Positions 33,656 to 42,532 are shown, numbered from the stretch's first letter. The stretch is 64,000 bases of DNA from an uncultured Lentisphaerota bacterium (GCA_900320095.1 ONQZ01000013.1:24596-88595), one strand, 5' to 3'. The notes: generated by a model from the sequence alone, not told the origin. Program-made: numbers and translations.

Positions 33656-35281
33656 TTATTCGATGGTCATCGAATCCAGTCCGAACTGCTCGAACCCGAG
33701 GTTCGTGACCGGGTGTTCGACGCCGTGCGTCAGCGCGTCGTCCGCCGCTTTCATCTCGTTGCGGAGCGATTCCGGCACGTTGTCGGACGGCTGGGCATAT
33801 TCGGCGTGTACGGAAAGGATCAGCTCGGTCTCGCGGGCGGATTCGGATTCCGTGGAGAACGCCCAGCCGAGGATCGGGATGTCCTTCAGGATCGGGAGTC
33901 CGGACACGCTGCGGACGATCTGCTTGCGCTTGATGCCGCCGATCACGAAGTCGCGCGCCTCGTATCCCAGATGGATTTCCGTCTCGAAATCGGACTTACT
34001 GAGGCGGGGCGTGCCGTCGCTGTTCCAGCCGAGCAGGCTCACGCCGGAGACCTTGATCGGCAGGACGGACGCTTTTTCGGCCACAACCGGGGTGACCTCC
34101 ATGCTGAACTTGAAGCCTTCGGACGCCTTCGTGTTCTGGCGGTTGCCGTGTTTGATCGGGACGTCCGCGCCCGCGGGCAGTTTCGGCTTTCCATCGATCA
34201 GGATGCCGTCGTTGATGGAGGTGTCCTCGATCGGGTCCTCCTCCTCATAGAAGAGGCCGGAGCCGACGGAGATTTCCGATTTGCGGCGGTTCTTCGCGGT
34301 GATGACGCCCTCCGTGACGACCTTCGCGCGCCCGGTGGAGGTCAGGAAGTCGAAATACTTCGTGTTCCACTTCGGGTTGAAGTTGAAGTAATCTGTGCGG
34401 CTGCTGTGGGAGCCGTCGATGCCGCCCGCGAACGTCCGCGCCCAGTTATTGCGGTAGCGTCCGCCGACGGAGAAGAAGTCGATCCCATCGTTGTTCTTCC
34501 AGCTCTGGAAGTCGACGCCGAGTTTGTCGTCGTTCTCCGTGCTGACCTCGTAGAGGCAGTACGAGAGGCGGATTTCCGGCATCGGCTTGTCATACGATTC
34601 CAGCTGCTCCTTGATGCCGTTCCAGCTCCAGTAGGACGAGGCGACGAAGAGAGCGTTCAGGCCGCCGTCGACGACCAGTTTGTCCACGCCGTGCGAGAAT
34701 TCGACGTCCTCGGTGGTCGCGCCGACTCTCAGAAGCATTTCGCGGAGGTTGGCGGCAGTGTTCGCTTTCGGGAAGTAGAGGAACAGGCCCTTGCCCGTGA
34801 TGAGCTCCATGCCGGGCTGATCCAGACCCGCGATGATCTCGTCGATGCTGTCGCCTTTTCCGCGGTTCTCAAACCGGTAGTCCTCGGCGGAAACCAGCAC
34901 GATGCCGCGTCCGTCATTGTACCTGACGGCGTCGACCGCAACGGGGTTTCCCACGACCTGTGTGGCATTCACCACGCCCTGAATATAGCCTCGGATCGTA
35001 TAGGGATTGGTGTGTTTCAGCTCGTACAGCTTCGTGATGACGAAGGGATCGGTATTGCCGCGGATGAAATGAACGGCATCTTCGCCGTCCTTCAGGTCCA
35101 CGCGGATCTGCGTCTGGACGGTGCTGCTGCCGTAGCCTTCCGTGGGGGCGTTGTTGTACGCCTGGGGCGAGCCGGGAATCCCGTGCGGGGTGAAATCGAC
35201 CGACACATCATCATCGGAAAACACGGAGACGGCTGCGAGGAGAAACGCGGTTGCGAAAAGATGTTTCATCATGGTTTTCAT
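33656..35281 (-). CDS. Secretin-like outer-membrane protein, second of a tandem pair
   Basis: A 541-aa exported protein (signal peptide about 1-22). The N1-like part carries LYELKHTNPYTIRGYI and IIAGLDQPG. A segment DKPMPEIRLSYCLYEV then LGVDFQSWKN matches the secretin pattern in which PQV leads into the core strands. FLTSTGRAKVVTEGVITAKN matches the (E)xGKAKVLSxPxL strand. The C-terminal GLPILKDIPILGWAFSTES then ETELILSVHAEY (about 460-495) is the secretin signature. It follows a paralogue after 20 bp on the same strand. No other secretion gene is adjacent. Its role is not known; export of pseudopilins or enzymes is a guess. Confidence 0.72.
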   Translation of the reverse strand: MKTMMKHLFATAFLLAAVSVFSDDDVSVDFTPHGIPGSPQAYNNAPTEGYGSSTVQTQIRVDLKDGEDAVHFIRGNTDPFVITKLYELKHTNPYTIRGYIQGVVNATQVVGNPVAVDAVRYNDGRGIVLVSAEDYRFENRGKGDSIDEIIAGLDQPGMELITGKGLFLYFPKANTAANLREMLLRVGATTEDVEFSHGVDKLVVDGGLNALFVASSYWSWNGIKEQLESYDKPMPEIRLSYCLYEVSTENDDKLGVDFQSWKNNDGIDFFSVGGRYRNNWARTFAGGIDGSHSSRTDYFNFNPKWNTKYFDFLTSTGRAKVVTEGVITAKNRRKSEISVGSGLFYEEEDPIEDTSINDGILIDGKPKLPAGADVPIKHGNRQNTKASEGFKFSMEVTPVVAEKASVLPIKVSGVSLLGWNSDGTPRLSKSDFETEIHLGYEARDFVIGGIKRKQIVRSVSGLPILKDIPILGWAFSTESESARETELILSVHAEYAQPSDNVPESLRNEMKAADDALTHGVEHPVTNLGFEQFGLDSMTIE

Positions 35282-35301
35282 GGTTCATGCTCCTTTCCCG
35301 A

Positions 35302-36819
35302 TCAGCGGTCGGGACCGAAATCGGATTCGACAACGGGTTCGGCAGCCAGGATCGGGCCGTCCGGGTGAACGAGCGAGGCTTCGGCGGTCACGACGACGTA
35401 GGTCCGCTCCCTGATGCTGGTGGTGGTGCCGAAGAGGTATTTCAGCACGGGGATCTTCACCAGGAACGGGATGCCTACGGTCTGCTCCACGTCGTTTTCG
35501 CGGACATAGGACGCCAGGAGCTTTTCGGTCTTGAACCCGAGCGTAAGCTCGCCGGAGGCTGTGGCGACGTCGCCGAGTTCGTCGCCGCGGTTGCTGCGCT
35601 CCGTCACGCTCTTCGACGCGAGCTTGTAGGCGAACACGACCCCGCCGTCGGACGTTTCATAATATTCCTGCGTGGAGGGGATACGGCCCCTCAGCGCGGC
35701 CTGTTCCTCCCTTGCGGCGTCGAAACAGATGACCGGGTTGATCACGGAGAGCGTGATGCTGCTGTCGCCGCCCGTGACCACGCTCATGCGGTCGTCGTCG
35801 TCCTTCGTGATGTTCTCATAGCCGGGCACGAGGCTGGCTTTGTAGATTTTCGGCAGGTGCTGGTTCTGCTCTTCCGTCTCGTAGACCGGCGTATTCACGA
35901 ACGTGAGTTCGGCTTCCGCGGCGAGTTTCGCGTTGCCGGACTGCTGAAGCACGCGGATGAAGCTCAGATCGAACTTCGGCGCGGTGAAGAATCCGCCGTA
36001 GCCCCAGCCCGAGGAGAAATCTTTCGTGAGGTCAACCAGCTGAGTCGCCCCGCCGACGAGATTCCAGACCGCCTCGTTGGAGAAGATCTTCCCGGTGTCG
36101 AATCCGGCGGAAAAGATGTCGAGGCCGGGGCCGTTCTTCCATGCCAGGTAGTCCAGCCCGATGTCGCGCAGCTTGCTTTCGCGGATCTCGTAGTATTTGA
36201 GCTTGAGGTTGACCTGCGGAAGCGGCCGGTCCAGATACTTGATCCAGTTGAGCGCGGCCATCGCGGCGGCCCGGTCGTCCTTCCAGTAGATCGTGTTCGT
36301 GTCCTCGTTCAGGTAGATCGTGCCTTCCGGGCTCCTCAACCCGGCGTTGATGATGCGGAGCATCTCGGTCCCGAGGCGGTAGTTCGGGTGATAGGTCACC
36401 CGGGTGACGCCGGTCCCCTCGATGATGGAGCCGTATTCGTCCGGCTTGCCCGGCACGTCCAGTCCGGCGATCAGCGCGTCCACGTAGGGGATAAAGTCCT
36501 CTCCGGTCGAGACAAGCAGATAGTGCTTGTCGGCATTGTTGTTGTTCACACGGTCCACCAGCGAAAACGCATTGTAGCGGGTGATTGCGGCGAGGATGAA
36601 CGGGCGGACGTCGGTCGGCTTCGTGTATTTCAGCTCATAGAGCCTGCTGGCGAAGCGGACCTGGGCATCGTCCTGGAGCAGTTTGATGGTGCGGACTTCC
36701 TTCACGGGTTCCTGCGCCGGGAGATACTGTGTTCCGGCCAGGCTGGCGCCAAGGATCAACAAAGCAAAATGTTTCAGGCAGTTTGCGTTTGTCTTTCGAG
36801 TGGATTGTGGGTCTTTCAT
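35302..36819 (-). CDS. Secretin-like outer-membrane protein, first of a tandem pair
   Basis: A 505-aa exported protein (signal peptide about 1-36). The N1-like part has LYELKYTKPTDVRPFI (60-75) and LIAGLDVPG. DRPLPQVNLKLKYYEI (about 197-212), LGLDY-like IGLDYLAWKN, and VLQQSGNAKLAAEAELTF match secretin core strands. The C-terminal GIPFLVKIPVLKYLFG then RERTYVVVTAEASL is a diverged secretin signature. It aligns along most of its length with the next gene, so the two are ancient duplicates. ATG 36819 is chosen because AAGGAT lies 9 bp upstream; a TTG at 36828 is the alternative. A structured leader precedes it. Confidence 0.7.
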   Translation of the reverse strand: MKDPQSTRKTNANCLKHFALLILGASLAGTQYLPAQEPVKEVRTIKLLQDDAQVRFASRLYELKYTKPTDVRPFILAAITRYNAFSLVDRVNNNNADKHYLLVSTGEDFIPYVDALIAGLDVPGKPDEYGSIIEGTGVTRVTYHPNYRLGTEMLRIINAGLRSPEGTIYLNEDTNTIYWKDDRAAAMAALNWIKYLDRPLPQVNLKLKYYEIRESKLRDIGLDYLAWKNGPGLDIFSAGFDTGKIFSNEAVWNLVGGATQLVDLTKDFSSGWGYGGFFTAPKFDLSFIRVLQQSGNAKLAAEAELTFVNTPVYETEEQNQHLPKIYKASLVPGYENITKDDDDRMSVVTGGDSSITLSVINPVICFDAAREEQAALRGRIPSTQEYYETSDGGVVFAYKLASKSVTERSNRGDELGDVATASGELTLGFKTEKLLASYVRENDVEQTVGIPFLVKIPVLKYLFGTTTSIRERTYVVVTAEASLVHPDGPILAAEPVVESDFGPDR

Positions 36820-36875
36820 TTGTTGCAATCCTTATGGTGAGGGGTATTGGGGATTGCACAGGAAAGATCAGGAAG

Positions 36876-36920
36876 CCGGATACGGATGAACGTCTCCAAG
36901 CCACCCGTATCTTCCCCGGC
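36876..36920 (-). promoter_or_regulatory. Hairpin in the secretin operon leader
   Basis: GCCGG-ATACGG pairs with CCGTAT-CCGGC (11 bp, interrupted by a 5-nt bulge), about 60-100 nt before the first secretin start. It does not match a riboswitch I know. Confidence 0.4.
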
Positions 36921-36945
36921 AAAGGGTTAGCGGGAGGCTCGTCAA

Positions 36946-36973
36946 ATAATAATATCAATCGCGATGAACGCAA
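36946..36973 (-). promoter_or_regulatory. Predicted promoter of the secretin operon
   Basis: On the reverse strand, TTGCGT (36968-36973), 16 bp, TATTAT (36946-36951). Confidence 0.45.
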
Positions 36974-37257
36974 AAAGGCTGATCTGAGCGGAAACAATGC
37001 GGGATCTCACGGCGGAGCGGGCCCCGTCATGTCTGCCGAGATCATTTGTAGTGTGAGAAACCATATCAGCCTCTGTTTGCAGTAAAAGATACGAGTGAAT
37101 AAAATAGCATGCTTTTTAGAAAAGTCAAATCGAAATCAGGAAACCTGACCGAAAAAGACATGAAATGCAACTTCGCGGATAATACAGCCTTTGTCATTCT
37201 TTTAAGTTTCTAATCATAAAACATGAGTTTTTTTATTCTTTTTTCGCGCGCATCACC

Positions 37258-37285
37258 TTGATAAAACAACCGCCGAGGCTATATT
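37258..37285 (+). promoter_or_regulatory. Predicted promoter of the paaK operon
   Basis: TTGATA (37258-37263), 16 bp, TATATT (37280-37285). Confidence 0.55.
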
Positions 37286-37373
37286 ATTAGTTAAAGATTC
37301 AGGTAGATAATGCAGGGGCGCCATCTTCATGCGTCCCGCCCTGAAGAATAAAAAACTAACCCAAGGCACCATC

Positions 37374-38702
37374 ATGAAACCCACCAAGGCAGTCCCGATG
37401 AACCCCATCAGCGCGATGGACTTCATCCCGCAGGAACAGCTCCATTCGCTCCAGCTCGCACGCCTCCGCGAAATGGTCGACCTCGCCTACGCCAACGTCC
37501 CGCTCTTCAAGGCGCGTCTGGACGAGCGCAGCATCAAACCCGACGACATCCAGAAGCTTGAGGACATCCGGCTGCTTCCGTTTACGGTGAAGGCCGACCT
37601 CCGCGACACCTATCCCTTCGGTCTCTTCGCCTCGCCGATGAAGGACATCGTGCGCCTCCACGCATCCAGCGGCACGACCGGCAAGCCCATCGTGGTGGCA
37701 TATACCCGCCAGGACCTCGACGTGTGGTCGACGGCCGTCGCGCGCGCCCTCGCCGCGGTCGGCGTCCACGAGGGCGACATCGCGCAGATCTCCTACGGCT
37801 ACGGTCTCTTCACCGGCGGCCTCGGCGCGCACAGCGGATTCGAGAAGATCGGCGCGACCGTGATCCCGGCCTCAGGCGGCAACACGGAACGCCAGGTAAT
37901 GCTGATGAAAGACTTCGGCGTGACCTGCGTGGCCTGCACCCCGAGCTACTTCCTGCACATGATCGAGACCGCCGAAAAGATGGGCGTCGACATGCGCGAA
38001 CTCCCCGTCCGCCTCGGCATCTTCGGCGCGGAACCCTGGACCGAAGCCATGCGCTCCCAGATCGAGAAGAAATCCGGCATCAAGGCGTACGACATCTACG
38101 GTCTCTCCGAGATCGTCGGTCCCGGCGTCGGCTGCTCTTGCCTCGAACAGGAAGGCCTGCACATCTTCGAAGACTTCTTCTATCCCGAGATCATCGACCC
38201 CGCCACCGGCGAAGTCCTCCCCGACGGAACGGAAGGCGAACTCGTCCTCACCACGCTGGCGAAGCACGCCATGCCCATGATCCGCTACCGCACCCGCGAC
38301 ATCACCAGCATCATGACCTCGAAATGCGCCTGCGGACGCACCATCCGCCGCATCAGCAAGATCGGCCGCCGCAGCGACGACATGTTCATCATCCGCGGCG
38401 TGAACGTCTTCCCGACCCAGATCGAGACCGCGATCATGAGCGTAGAATCGGTCCTGCCCGTGTACCAGATCATCCTGACCCGCGACCACGGCCTGGACAA
38501 CATCGAGGTCGACATCGAGGTCAACGAGACCATCTTCCACGACCGCGTGTCCGCCATCGAGGACATCCGCCACACCATCAGCCACGCCATCGAACGCATC
38601 CTCGGCATCCGCGTCTTCGTCAAGATGTGCGCCCCGAACTCCATCCCGAGAAGCGAAGGCAAGGCAAAACGCGTGATCGACCGCCGCAACCTCAACGCAT
38701 AA
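37374..38702 (+). CDS. paaK: Phenylacetate-CoA ligase family protein
   Basis: Adenylate-forming enzyme that activates phenylacetate or related aryl-acids with CoA. The P-loop motif is LHASSGTTGKPIVV, followed by YGYGLFTGGLGAH, YGLSEIVGPGVGCSC and RTRDIT, all PaaK patterns. The C-terminal domain has GRRSDDMFIIRGVNVFPTQIE. The length of 442 aa is typical. ATG 37374 is preferred to 37329 because CAAGG precedes it and the shorter start fits the family. First gene of a six-gene operon; the ACT-domain gene follows. With iorAB upstream it suggests aryl-acetate / aryl-pyruvate interconversion. Confidence 0.9.
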   Translation: MKPTKAVPMNPISAMDFIPQEQLHSLQLARLREMVDLAYANVPLFKARLDERSIKPDDIQKLEDIRLLPFTVKADLRDTYPFGLFASPMKDIVRLHASSGTTGKPIVVAYTRQDLDVWSTAVARALAAVGVHEGDIAQISYGYGLFTGGLGAHSGFEKIGATVIPASGGNTERQVMLMKDFGVTCVACTPSYFLHMIETAEKMGVDMRELPVRLGIFGAEPWTEAMRSQIEKKSGIKAYDIYGLSEIVGPGVGCSCLEQEGLHIFEDFFYPEIIDPATGEVLPDGTEGELVLTTLAKHAMPMIRYRTRDITSIMTSKCACGRTIRRISKIGRRSDDMFIIRGVNVFPTQIETAIMSVESVLPVYQIILTRDHGLDNIEVDIEVNETIFHDRVSAIEDIRHTISHAIERILGIRVFVKMCAPNSIPRSEGKAKRVIDRRNLNA

Positions 38703-38718
38703 CACAGGAGACGTCAGC

Positions 38719-39156
38719 ATGAAACTCAAACAGATTTCTCTCTTCGTCGAGAACAAGCCCGGCACGGTCAACTCCGCGCTGAAACTCCTGGCCGACAACG
38801 GGATCAACATCTCCACGCTCTCGCTCAGCGACAGCAAATTCTTCGGCGTGCTGCGTCTCCTGATCCGCGACTGGGAGAAGGCGCGCGACCTCCTCGAAGC
38901 CCACGATTTCGCCGTCAAGATCACCGACGTCGTCGCGATCGAGGTCGACCACGCCGCCGGCAGCCTCTCTAAGGTCCTCGAAGTCCTCGACCGCCATCAG
39001 GTCAACATCGAATACCTCTACGCGTTCGCCGCCGGACTCCACGGCAAGGCCGCCATCATCTTCCGTTTCGCCGACCCGGACGACGCCATCTCCAAGATCC
39101 GCAGCGAACTGAAGCTCGTCGAACCGCTCGATCTCTTCCGCGAGATACCAAACTGA
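38719..39156 (+). CDS. Tandem ACT-domain protein associated with aryl-CoA metabolism
   Basis: A 145-aa protein made of two ACT domains. The first starts KQISLFVENKPGTVNSALKL, the second near residue 73 with EVDHAAGSLSKVLEVLDRH. ACT domains bind amino acids and regulate enzymes. Proteins of this type often sit beside iorAB and paaK, so it probably senses an aromatic amino acid; this is inference. CAGGAG precedes ATG. Its stop overlaps the next start (TGATG). Confidence 0.8.
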   Translation: MKLKQISLFVENKPGTVNSALKLLADNGINISTLSLSDSKFFGVLRLLIRDWEKARDLLEAHDFAVKITDVVAIEVDHAAGSLSKVLEVLDRHQVNIEYLYAFAAGLHGKAAIIFRFADPDDAISKIRSELKLVEPLDLFREIPN

Positions 39157-40334
39157 TGGAATTGACCGTTCTGGTTTCGCGTATCGCGTTCGGGGGTGAT
39201 GGCATCGGCAGGCTCCCGGACGGCAAGGTCTGTTTCGTCCCGGGCGCGCTGCCCGGGGAAACGGTCCGCGCCGGGATCGTCCGCGACGCGAAGTCCTTCG
39301 CGCGCGCCGAGCTGCTGGAGGTCCTGGAAGCCTCGCCCGAACGCCGCGAACCGGACTGCCCGCTCGCGGGGACCTGTCCCGGCTGCGTGTACCGTCATGC
39401 CTCCTACGACTGCGAGCTGGAATGGAAAAACCGGCAGTTCACCGATTTCCTCACGCGCGGCAATCCCGCCGCCGGGGACATCCGGTTCCTGCCGCCCCTC
39501 GGCGCACCCTCGCGCAACGGCTACCGGAACAAGCTTACATTTGTCTGCGAAAACGGCGCGTTCTGCTACCGTGGACTCGACAACAAAACGGCGATCCCCG
39601 TGGACGACTGTCCGCTCGGACGGCCCGCCATCCGCGAACTCCTCGCGGCCGCCGCGCCCGGCGCCGACGGGCAGAAACGCACGTTCCGCTGGACGCTTCA
39701 CGACGGCGCGCTGGATTCCGGTTCGGACGCCTGGCGGCGGACCGCGCATCTGACGGAACAGCTCGGCGCGTTCGGAGATTTCCGCGTGCCGAAAGCATCG
39801 TTTTTCCAGGTCAACATCGCCACGGCGTCCGCGCTGGCGGAACGCGTCCTGGCTCTGCTGAAGGAGACCGGCGCGGAACAGCTCCTCGAGCTCTACTGCG
39901 GCTCGGGCGTCTTCTCCATCCTCGCGGCGGAACACATCCCCGGCCTCACGGCGCGCGCGGTCGAGCTCGACAGGGCGGCGATCGACGCGGCGAACCATAA
40001 CGCGGCGCATCACGGCGTCGCCAAACGCTGTACGTTTCTCGCGGCGGACGCGGGCGAAGCGTTCCGCAGGCTGGCGGCTTCCTGCGATCCGGCGAAGTGC
40101 TGCGTCCTCGTGGATCCGCCGAGAACGGGCCTCCCGGCCTCTCTGACGCGCGAGATCGGGGAATTCGGCCCGGAGGCCGTCCTGTACGTTTCCTGCGGCC
40201 CTGACACCCTGCGGCGCGACGCGGACCGTCTCGCGGAACACGGCTTCCGCATCCAGTCCGCCGGGATGATCGACATGTTCCCCGCCACCGGCCATTTCGA
40301 GTCGGTCACGCTCTTCGGGAGGTGCGCATCATGA
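39156..40334 (+). CDS. RlmD/TrmA-family RNA (uracil-5-)-methyltransferase
   Basis: A 392-aa SAM-dependent enzyme that methylates uridine in rRNA or tRNA. The N-terminus is TRAM-like (GGDGIGRLPDGKVCFVPGAL). A [4Fe-4S] site is suggested by CPLAGTCPGC (C-X5-C-X2-C), as in RlmD-type enzymes. The catalytic domain has LLELYCGSGVFS, DPPRTGLP and YVSCGPDTLRRD with the nucleophile Cys, and ends with DMFPATGHFESV. The exact target base is not certain. It overlaps both neighbours, so translation is coupled. Confidence 0.85.
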   Translation: MELTVLVSRIAFGGDGIGRLPDGKVCFVPGALPGETVRAGIVRDAKSFARAELLEVLEASPERREPDCPLAGTCPGCVYRHASYDCELEWKNRQFTDFLTRGNPAAGDIRFLPPLGAPSRNGYRNKLTFVCENGAFCYRGLDNKTAIPVDDCPLGRPAIRELLAAAAPGADGQKRTFRWTLHDGALDSGSDAWRRTAHLTEQLGAFGDFRVPKASFFQVNIATASALAERVLALLKETGAEQLLELYCGSGVFSILAAEHIPGLTARAVELDRAAIDAANHNAAHHGVAKRCTFLAADAGEAFRRLAASCDPAKCCVLVDPPRTGLPASLTREIGEFGPEAVLYVSCGPDTLRRDADRLAEHGFRIQSAGMIDMFPATGHFESVTLFGRCAS

Positions 40335-41053
40335 CGCCGGAAGACAGACTCGGACACAGACAGCGCTTGCGCGAGAAGTTCGGGAAGCACGAACAGGACG
40401 CGTTTCTCGACTACGAACTGCTGGAGCTCATCCTGACGTATTCCATCCCGAGGCGCGACGTGAAGCCCATCGCGAAGGACCTGATGAACCGGTTCCACAC
40501 GTTCCCCGGCGTGATGGACGCCAGCCCCGAGGACCTGGCGCATGTGCCCGGCCTCGGGCAGAACTCCGTCACGCTGCTGAAACTGATCCGAAGCGCGAAC
40601 GTGCGGTATCTGGCGCGGACGATGGAATCGCTGCCGCTGCTGGATTCGCCGCGCATCTTCGCCGACTACGCGCGCATGAAGCTCGGCGACAAAAGCAACG
40701 AAGTCACCCTCGTTTTCTACCTGAACACCCAGAACCGCCTGATCCGGTGCGACATGCCGGGCTCCGGCTCGGTCGACTCCGTGAACATCTACCCGTCCGA
40801 GGTCGCGAAAAACGCCCTGCTCTGCGGCGCGCGTTCGGTCGTCCTCTGCCACAACCATCCCGGCGGAAACTTCGTACCGTCCCGCGATGACGACGCCATC
40901 ACGTTCGGCATCACCAAGGCGCTCGCCCCGCTCGGGATCGTCCTGCTGGACCATGTGATCGTGTCGCGGTTCGGGTTCTACAGCTACCGCGAGCACGAAC
41001 ACGAACGCGGTCGCACCAATCTGCTGACGAAGCTGGAAGGAGACTGCACATGA
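40331..41053 (+). CDS. radC: RadC-family JAB/MPN-domain protein
   Basis: A 240-aa protein with an N-terminal helix-hairpin-helix part (DASPEDLAHVPGLGQNSV) and a JAB metalloprotease-like domain. The metal motif is LCHNHPGGNFVPSRDD. Despite its name, a role in DNA repair is not established. ATG 40331 is chosen because it overlaps the upstream stop (ATGA); GTG 40322 is the alternative. Its end overlaps acpS by four bases. Confidence 0.88.
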   Translation: MTPEDRLGHRQRLREKFGKHEQDAFLDYELLELILTYSIPRRDVKPIAKDLMNRFHTFPGVMDASPEDLAHVPGLGQNSVTLLKLIRSANVRYLARTMESLPLLDSPRIFADYARMKLGDKSNEVTLVFYLNTQNRLIRCDMPGSGSVDSVNIYPSEVAKNALLCGARSVVLCHNHPGGNFVPSRDDDAITFGITKALAPLGIVLLDHVIVSRFGFYSYREHEHERGRTNLLTKLEGDCT

Positions 41054-41466
41054 TCTTCGGAATCGGAACCGACATCGCCGACTGCGTCCGCGTGGGCTCC
41101 ATCTACGCGAAGCACGGCCATCATTTCGTCAAAAACATCCTCACGCCCGCCGAACTCGAACGCATGGCGGAGCTGAAGGACCCGAAGGAATACATCGCGG
41201 GCCGCTGGGCCGCCAAGGAGGCGTTCTCCAAGGCGCTCGGCACCGGCATGTGCGCGGAGTGCGCCTTCGTCGAGATCGAAGTGCTGTCCGACGAACGCGG
41301 CAAGCCGTTCGTGAAGCTGTACGCCGCGACCGCCGAGACCGCGAAACGCCTCGGCATCACACGCATCCACGTCTCCATCAGCCACGAACGCGAACTCGCG
41401 ACGGCGTTCGTCGTGCTCGAAGCGGCCGACTGCGCGGACGCGGACAACAGGGAGGCTCGGCCATGA
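41050..41466 (+). CDS. acpS: Holo-[acyl-carrier-protein] synthase
   Basis: Transfers phosphopantetheine from CoA to apo-ACP for fatty-acid synthesis. IFGIGTDIADCVRV with the Mg-binding Asp opens the protein. AGRWAAKEAFSKALGTG is the second signature, and HVSISHERELATAFVVLE closes the fold. At 138 aa it is slightly longer than usual, with a short charged tail. It overlaps radC and waaF by ATGA. Confidence 0.92.
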   Translation: MIFGIGTDIADCVRVGSIYAKHGHHFVKNILTPAELERMAELKDPKEYIAGRWAAKEAFSKALGTGMCAECAFVEIEVLSDERGKPFVKLYAATAETAKRLGITRIHVSISHERELATAFVVLEAADCADADNREARP

Positions 41467-42515
41467 CCGCCATCCGGCCCGAACACTGGAAAGAAGGACT
41501 GCTCGTGCGTTCGCCGAACTGGCTCGGCGACCTCGTGATGACGTTTCCCGCGCTCATGCTCCTGAAACGCCTCCTCCCCGAATTCTGTTCCCTCTCCGTG
41601 ATCTGCCCCGCCGGACTCGCGCCCGTGCTCGACGCGCTGACCGAGACGGTCGACGAGATCATACCCGTCGCCGATCCGCACGCGTTCCCGACGCGCCGCG
41701 AACTGTATCCGCTCCTGCACCGGCATTTCGGCGCCGGCATCCTGTTCAACAACTCGCTCCGGGACGCCGTCGTGATGCGCCGTCTGGGCGTGAAGCCGCT
41801 CTACGGCGCGGCGGCGCGCGGACGCTCCATCCTGCTCCGCGAACCGGTCACTTTCCCCAAACGCGTCTCCGGGCAGCTCAATCCGCCGCACCAGGCGAAA
41901 CGCTGTCTCGAAGTCGCGAAAAAGCTCGGCATCGGCGACTGGGACGGCGTCTCCATGCCCGCCATCCATCCGGATTTCGACGCGCGGCGATTCGAGCTCG
42001 CGTTCGAGCGCCCCTTCCCCGACGAAAAGCATCCCGTCCTCGCGGTCGCCCCGGGCGCGGCGTTCGGCGACGCCAAACGCTGGGACGCGGGCGCGTTCCA
42101 CGCCGTCGCCGACCACTGGCAGAGGAAACGCAACGGATTCGTGATCCTGCTGGGGTCGAAGACGGAAGCGCCGATCTGCGAAAAATGCGCCGAGGGGCTG
42201 ACGCCGGGCCTGATGCTGAACCTCGCCGGAAAAACCTCGCTCCACGCCCTCATGTTCATCCTGAAGCACGCCGCGTACTGCGTCGCGAACGACAGCGGCA
42301 TCATGCACCTCGCCGCCGCCATCGGCACGCCCGGCACAGCAGTCTTCGGCTCCACCGACATGGCCGCCACCGGGCCGCTCTCCCCGAAATGGAATGTCCT
42401 GTACCGCAAGGAACCCTGCTCGCCGTGTTTCAAGCACGTCTGCCCGCTCGAAACGCGCGCCTGCATGAAGGCGATCAAGGTCGCCGACGTGCTGAAGACC
42501 CTCCCGAAGCCCTGA
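41463..42515 (+). CDS. waaF: LPS heptosyltransferase (GT9 family, WaaF-like)
   Basis: A 350-aa enzyme that adds heptose to the LPS inner core from ADP-heptose. The N-terminus LLVRSPNWLGDLVMTFPAL is the GT9 acceptor-side signature. VAPGAAFGDAKRWD and CVANDSGIMHLAAAIGTP form the donor site. The Cys-rich end CSPCFKHVCPLETRACM is typical of WaaF. It fits with hldA in this window. It is the last gene of the paaK operon, converging on the reverse-strand hypothetical gene 17 bp away. Confidence 0.88.
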   Translation: MTAIRPEHWKEGLLVRSPNWLGDLVMTFPALMLLKRLLPEFCSLSVICPAGLAPVLDALTETVDEIIPVADPHAFPTRRELYPLLHRHFGAGILFNNSLRDAVVMRRLGVKPLYGAAARGRSILLREPVTFPKRVSGQLNPPHQAKRCLEVAKKLGIGDWDGVSMPAIHPDFDARRFELAFERPFPDEKHPVLAVAPGAAFGDAKRWDAGAFHAVADHWQRKRNGFVILLGSKTEAPICEKCAEGLTPGLMLNLAGKTSLHALMFILKHAAYCVANDSGIMHLAAAIGTPGTAVFGSTDMAATGPLSPKWNVLYRKEPCSPCFKHVCPLETRACMKAIKVADVLKTLPKP

Positions 42516-42532
42516 GACAGGTTACGTCCGCC

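Larger units (their letters stand above)
36820..37373. other. 554-bp intergenic region between the secretin operon and paaK
   Basis: Contains the reverse-strand secretin promoter and leader hairpin (36876-36973), a nested inverted-repeat structure (36976-37072), an AT-rich stretch, and the paaK promoter (37258-37285). I see no convincing coding sequence. Confidence 0.6.

Noticed and set aside
36820..36997. c-di-GMP, preQ1, TPP or cobalamin riboswitch before the secretin operon
   Set aside because: I compared the leader with the conserved cores I remember and found only fragments (for example ACCCTTTG and GGCAAA), not a full core. It is kept only as an unnamed hairpin.
36976..37072. tRNA or tRNA-like gene
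   Set aside because: There are nested stems, but no T-loop GTTCGA-type sequence, no 7-bp acceptor with cloverleaf spacing and no anticodon arm.
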